Part shown: positions 58,961-64,000 of the stretch, one piece after another
Position numbering within the stretch: the first letter of the stretch is position 1
Layout of the letters: every line of letters starts with the position of its first letter
Assembly (NCBI RefSeq): GCF_020921035.1
Contig: NC_063150.1
Span: 4,588,001 to 4,652,000, forward strand
DNA: 64,000 bases
Direction: 5' to 3'
From: Rhodamnia argentea
Lineage: Eukaryota > Streptophyta > Magnoliopsida > Myrtales > Myrtaceae
Made by a program: the position numbers and the translations under genes
The notes under the pieces: model-generated
What the model was told of the DNA's origin: nothing
Database searches by the model: none
Seen by the model: only the letters and a program-made list of their open reading frames with translations

Positions 58961-60822
58961 ATCCAAACCCTAAAGCATGTACACAAATGTGCTATTTGAA
59001 TAAATGAAAAGCCAAAAGTCATCACCTGATGATTCGCTCTGACAAGTGAAGTTTCAAAACAAGTGCAAAGTGAGAGGGGTCAAGTGTTGTGTATTTGGGT
59101 GTGACAGAGAAGGGAACCTAGAAAAATGACAGTCGAGAAAATGCTAGAACAAGATAATGAAATCCTTACTTGAGTTTATAAGCAATATTAATTTAAATAA
59201 GCAAATTTGGGTTTACATTTAATTTAATAATCACGACAGGTTGTTCCTATCCTAAAAAACAGATGTGCATGAATTTCTCTTCTAATGATATGTAATGTTC
59301 TTTGTCAATAAGCTATTCTCAACTCACATATTCTTTGTCAATTATGCTTGTGTCAGGTTAAAAAATAAGGGCTAAAGAGGCTTTTCTTTTCGTTTATGGT
59401 TTAAGAGTTAGTTCTTGAGAATGTAGGAAAAGAAAAGCTTGAATTTGTGAACGGGTGATTTACCATTTTATACTTAGAGAGACTGCTGAGAACTATCGCC
59501 ATTTTCTTTTATCATCAAATGAATGTATCGGGCTATGACGCGGGAAAATCATTATTTTGAGTGTTTCCGTTATTCGCGCAGAGGGTTGTTTTTCCGTACA
59601 AGTCTTGCTTTAACGGTACGTCTCACACACTTTGACAATTGTGGAAATCAATAATTATGCTGGGCATTTAAGTAAAACAATTACCACGATTAAACTATGG
59701 AAATCTTATATTATTCTTTTTCTTCGGCACTTCCTTACCGCATGCGACGATCTAAGTTTCATGTTAAACTCAAAAGAAGGGGAAGAAAAAGATATTTCTT
59801 CAACCAAAAAAGGAAAACAAGATATTTTCAAGAATATCCGATCGGGGAAATTTGAGAATTTAGGTTATACATGGACAATTTCCCTCTATTTACTGTTTAG
59901 GTAGTAAATCTGAGATGCATGAGTAACTAGTTTAAGTTATGTATGACAATCTGTTTGCCCATTATTGAGCCAATATAGAAATATATCCTGTCGGGTACTT
60001 AATATTTGAGCTTGCAATGCAAAACAAAACTTGGCAACATACCATTTTCGCCCGGATATGTTCATCTAGCATTTTCAGTAACTCATTCATTTTCTGGATA
60101 TTCACAATTATGAAATTACTGAAAAATGGATATCCTTTTTGGATAGTCTAGTTTATCACCATTCAATGCCATCCGTCTCTCATTTGAATTGTGAAGAAAC
60201 TTGAGAGGGTTTGTATCAGAAAAAATTTAATGATAAAAGAAAACACTTTATATGGAAATCTTTTTCAATAAAGATGTTTTTTTTTCCTTTTCAGGTTCAG
60301 GAATTCAGTTTCCTTATTGTAAGCGTGTATGTTAGCTTCATGACTAATCATTTTCAGCAAACAAACGCGTGATAGTCCGAAATTTAATTCAAAATTCTTT
60401 CACTCAAACAAATACGCCTGTTTAGTTGCGCTTACAAAAATCGTTTCTCCAAAAAAATGAAATAGTTTCAACATGAAAACCCGTTTGCATGGATATCGAT
60501 AGTTTCAACTATTTGAAAACAAAAATAACAATGAGAATATGTCCATAGTATCATCTATTATCTTGAAAGAAACAAAAAATTGTTCCCCATTATGGATAAG
60601 TGATTGTGGTTATCTCTGTCCTTTGGAATAATGGCGGAAAACAAGTCGAACATAGTGCATGAAAAAGGAGGTAAAAAAAAAAAGTGTCATCACTTCATAA
60701 ACTTTGGTGTGTGCCAAACAATGAGAATTACAAACAGATGAGTGATAATTACTCCATAACCAACTTGCCATCACCTGCAGTATTTATTTTGTAACAAAGG
60801 GAAAAGTATATATACACATTAG
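58961..60822. repeat. 1.86-kb direct repeat, unit 1
   Basis: Begins atccaaaccctaaagcatg, about 57 bp upstream of the bZIP-like start codon, so it forms the promoter of that gene. The length is 1862 bp. A TTG-initiated open frame of 90 codons at 59632-59904 is not preserved in the diverged copy and is probably not coding. Confidence 0.92.
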
Positions 60823-62682
60823 ATCCAAACCCTAAAGTATGTACACAAATGTGCTATTTGAATAAATGAAAAGCCAAAAGTCATCACTTGATGATTCGCT
60901 CCGACAAGTGAAGTTTCAAAACAAGTGCAAAGTGAGAGAGCTCGAGTGTTGTGTATTTGGGTGTGATAGAGAAGGGAACCTAGAAAAATGACAATCGAGG
61001 AAATGTTAGAACAAGATAATGAAATCCTTACTTGAGTTTATAAGCAATATTAATTTAAATAAGCAAATTTGGGTTTACATTTAATTTAATAATCACGACA
61101 GGTTGTTTCTATCCTGAAAAACAGATGTGCATGAATTTCTCTTCTAATGATATGTAATGTTCTTTGTCAATAAGCTATTCTCAACTCACATATTCTTTGT
61201 CAATTATGCTTGTGTCAGGTTAAAAGAAAAAGGACTAAAGAGGCTTTTCTTTTCGTTTATGGTTTAAGATTTAGTTCTTGAGAATGAAGGAAATGAAAAG
61301 CTTGAATTTCTGAAAGGGTGATTTACCATTTTATACTTAGATAGACTGCTGAGAACTATCGCCCTTTTCTTTTATCATCAAATGAATGTATCGGGCTATG
61401 ACATGAGAAAATCATTATTTTGAGTGTTTTAGTTATTCGCGCAGGGGGTTGTTTTTCCATACAAGTCTTGCTTTAACGGTACATCTAACACACTTTGACA
61501 ATTGTGGAAATCAATAATTATGCTGGGCATTTAAGTAAAACAATTACCACGATTAAACTATGGAAATCTTATATTATTCTTTTTCTTCGGCACTTCCTTA
61601 CTGCATGCGATGATCTAAGTTTCATGTTAAACTCAAAAGAAGGGGGAGAAAACGATATTTCTTCAACCAAAAAAGGAAAACAAGATATTTTCAAGAATAT
61701 CTTATCGGGAAATTTGCAAATTTAGGTTATACATGGACAATTTCCCTCTATTTACTGTTTAGGTAGTAAATCTAAGATGTATGAGTAACTAGTTTAAGTT
61801 ATGTCTGACAATCTGTTTGCCCATTATTGAGCCAATATAGAAATATATCCTGTCGGGTACTTAATATTCGAGCTTGCAATGCGAAACAAAACTTGGCAAC
61901 ATACCATTTTCACCTGGATATGTTCATCTAGCATTTTCAGTAACTCATTCATTTTCTGGATATTCACAATTATGAAATTACTCAAAAATGGATATCCTTT
62001 TTGCATAGTCTAGTTTATCACCATTCAATGCCAATAGTCTCTCATTTGAATTGTGAAGAAACTTGAGAGGGTTTGTATCAGAAAAAATTTAATGATAAAA
62101 GAAAACACTTTATATGGAAATCATTTTCAATAAAGATGTTTTTTTTTCCTTTCCAGTTTGGGGAATTCAATTTCCTTATTATAAGCATGTATGTTAGCTT
62201 CATGACTAATCATTTTCAGCAAACAAATGTGTGATAGTTCGAAATTTAATTCAAAATTCTTTCACTCAAACAAATACGCCCGTTTAGTTGCGCTTGCAAA
62301 AATCATTTCTCTAGAAAAATGAAATAGTTTCAACATGAAAACCTGTTTGCATGGATATCGATAGTATCAACTATTTGAAAACGAAAATAACAATGAGAAT
62401 ATGTCCATAGTATCATCTATTATCTTGAAAGAAACAAAAAATTGTTCCCCATTATGGATAAGTGATTGTGGTTATCTCTGTCCTTTGGAATAATGGCGGA
62501 AAACAAGTCGAACATAGTGCATGAAAAAGGAGGTAAAAAAAAAAAGTGTCATCACTTCATGAACTTTGGTGTGTGCCAAACAATGAGAATTACAAACAGA
62601 TGTGTGATAATTACTCCATAACCAACTTGCCATCACCTGCAGTATTTATTTTATAACAAAGGGAAAAGTATATACGTATTAG
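60823..62682. repeat. 1.86-kb direct repeat, unit 2
   Basis: Nearly identical to unit 1 over 1860 bp, with scattered substitutions and one- or two-base indels. The junction with unit 1 reads acacattagatccaaac. No bZIP-like exon follows the junction, so only upstream sequence is repeated. Confidence 0.93.
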
Positions 62683-64000
62683 ATCCAAACCCTAAAGCAT
62701 GTACACAAATGTGCTATTTGAATAAATGAAAAGTCAAAGGCCATCAGCTGATGATTCGCTCCGACAAGTGAAGTTTCAAAACAAGTGCAAAGTGAGAGAG
62801 GTCAAGTGTTGTGTATTTGGGTGTGATAGAGAAGGGAACCTAGAAAAATGACAGTCAAGAAAATGCTAGAACAAGATAATGAAATCCTTACTTGAGTTTA
62901 TAAGCAATATTAATTTAAATAAGCAAATTTGGGTTTACATTTAATTTAATAATCACGACAGGTTGTTTCTATCCTGAAAAACAGATGTGCATGAATTTCT
63001 CTTCTAATGATATGTAATGTTCTTTGTCAATAAGCTATTCTCAGCTCACATATTCTTTGTCAATTATGCTTGTATCAGGTTAAAAGAAAAAGGACTAAAG
63101 AGGCTTGTCTTTTTGTTTATGGTTTAAGATTTAGTTCTTGAGAATGAAGGAAATGAAAAGCTTGAATTTTTGAAAGGGTGATTTACCATTTTATACTTAG
63201 AGAGACTGTTGAGAACTATCGCCCTTTTCTTTTATCATCAAATGAATGTATCGGGCTATGACGTGGGAAAATCATTATTTTGAGTGTTTTAGTTATTCGC
63301 ACGGAGGGTTGTTTTTCCGTACAAGTCTTGCTTTAACGGTACGTCTCACACACTTTGACAATTGTGGAAATCAATAATTATGCTGGGCATTTAAATAAAA
63401 CAATTACCACGATTAAACTATGCAAATCTTATATTATTCTTTTTCTACGGCACTTCCTTACATCATGCGACGATCTAAGTTTCATGTTAAACTCAAAAGA
63501 ACGGGGAGAAAAAGATATTTCTTCAACCAAAAAAGGAAAACAAGATATTTTCAAGAATATCTTATCGGGAAATTTGCGAATTTAGGTTATACATGGACAA
63601 TTTCCCTCCTATTTACTGTTTAGGTAGTAAATCTGAGATGTATGAGTAACTAGTTTAAGTTATGTATGACAATCTATTTGCCCATTATTGAGCCAATATA
63701 GAAATATATCCTGTCGGGTACTTAATATTTGAGCTTGCAATGCAAAACAAAACTTGGCAACATACCATTTTCGCCCGGATATGTTCATCTAGCATTTTCA
63801 GTAACTCATTCATTTTCTGGATATTCACAATTATGAAATTACTGAAAAATGGATATCCTTTTTGGATAGTCTAGTTTATCACCATTCAATGCCAACTGTC
63901 TCTCATTTGAATTGTGAAGAAACTTGAGAGGGTTTGTATTAGAAAAAATTTAATGATAAAAGAAAACACTTTATATGGAAATCATTTTCAATAAAGATGT
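62683..64000. repeat. 1.86-kb direct repeat, unit 3 (cut by window end)
   Basis: Begins atccaaaccctaaagcatg and follows unit 2 to the end of the window. Units 2 and 3 share variants not in unit 1 (for example tttctatcctgaaaaacag and taaaagaaaaaggacta), so they seem to be the younger pair. Confidence 0.93.

Noticed and set aside
59632-63623. Similar open frames of 76-90 codons in each 1.86-kb unit (59632-59904, 61495-61725, 63355-63585)
   Set aside because: They begin at TTG rather than ATG, end at different stops in different units, and the diverged copy near 53540-53720 does not keep the frame. Similarity simply reflects recent duplication of non-coding DNA.
1-64000. CRISPR arrays, bacterial operons, rRNA operon, or intact tRNA genes
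   Set aside because: Direct repeats present are long or decayed plant repeats without spacer structure, genes are spliced, and no complete tRNA cloverleaf was recognised by eye. A tRNA scan would be needed to exclude a missed tRNA.

Overview
The window is nuclear DNA of a flowering plant. The reasons are spliced genes with plant-type introns, nucleus-encoded chloroplast and mitochondrial proteins (an NdhV-like NDH subunit, a COA5/PET191-like assembly factor), a cuticle-lipid ABCG11-type transporter, and copia retrotransposon remains between genes. It is most likely a woody eudicot, possibly Myrtales, but the sequence alone does not settle the species. All exon models below were assembled by eye from splice signals, reading frame and remembered protein families. 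Exon ends may be off by a base or two.

Layout. 1-800: a broken mitochondrial small heat-shock protein copy lying between GGTCCGG-type repeat fragments. 900-12900: a tandem segmental duplication carrying two 15-exon GH27 alpha-galactosidase genes (2127-5686 and 8279-12140, + strand), both intact. The second copy has lost one conserved cysteine. 12540-14066 (-): a tiny three-exon COA5/PET191 homologue whose last exon sits inside the second duplicated segment. 14822-21351 (-): a seven-exon TEX2-like PH/SMP lipid-transfer protein. 23782-24909 (+): an intronless, GC-rich SMP-30/gluconolactonase-like membrane protein, followed by a degenerate partial copy of itself. 26100-28700: repeat-rich, with a 5S-rRNA-like fragment and a copia LTR fragment.

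30365-34214 (+): an ABCG11-like half transporter in ten exons. 34773-36278 (-): NdhV/DUF2996. 37523-41854 (-): the MUTYH-type adenine DNA glycosylase in seven exons. 42645-44800 (-): a FAM210/DUF1279 membrane protein. 45800-46980 (-): a 68-residue single-span protein with a three-codon last exon. These are ordinary single-copy housekeeping genes packed closely together.

47444-64000: a rearranged accessory region. It holds two copies of an unusual bZIP-like gene (a broken copy at 47444-48475 and an apparently intact five-exon copy at 56565-58904, both - strand), a truncated copia element, and diverged upstream sequence with a 168-bp triplication. It ends in an array of about 1.86-kb direct repeats that begins just upstream of the intact bZIP-like gene and runs off the window. 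The bZIP-like protein keeps the exon layout of group I/E bZIPs, but both invariant DNA-contact residues are replaced. This gene and its repeated upstream region are the least ordinary part of the window.
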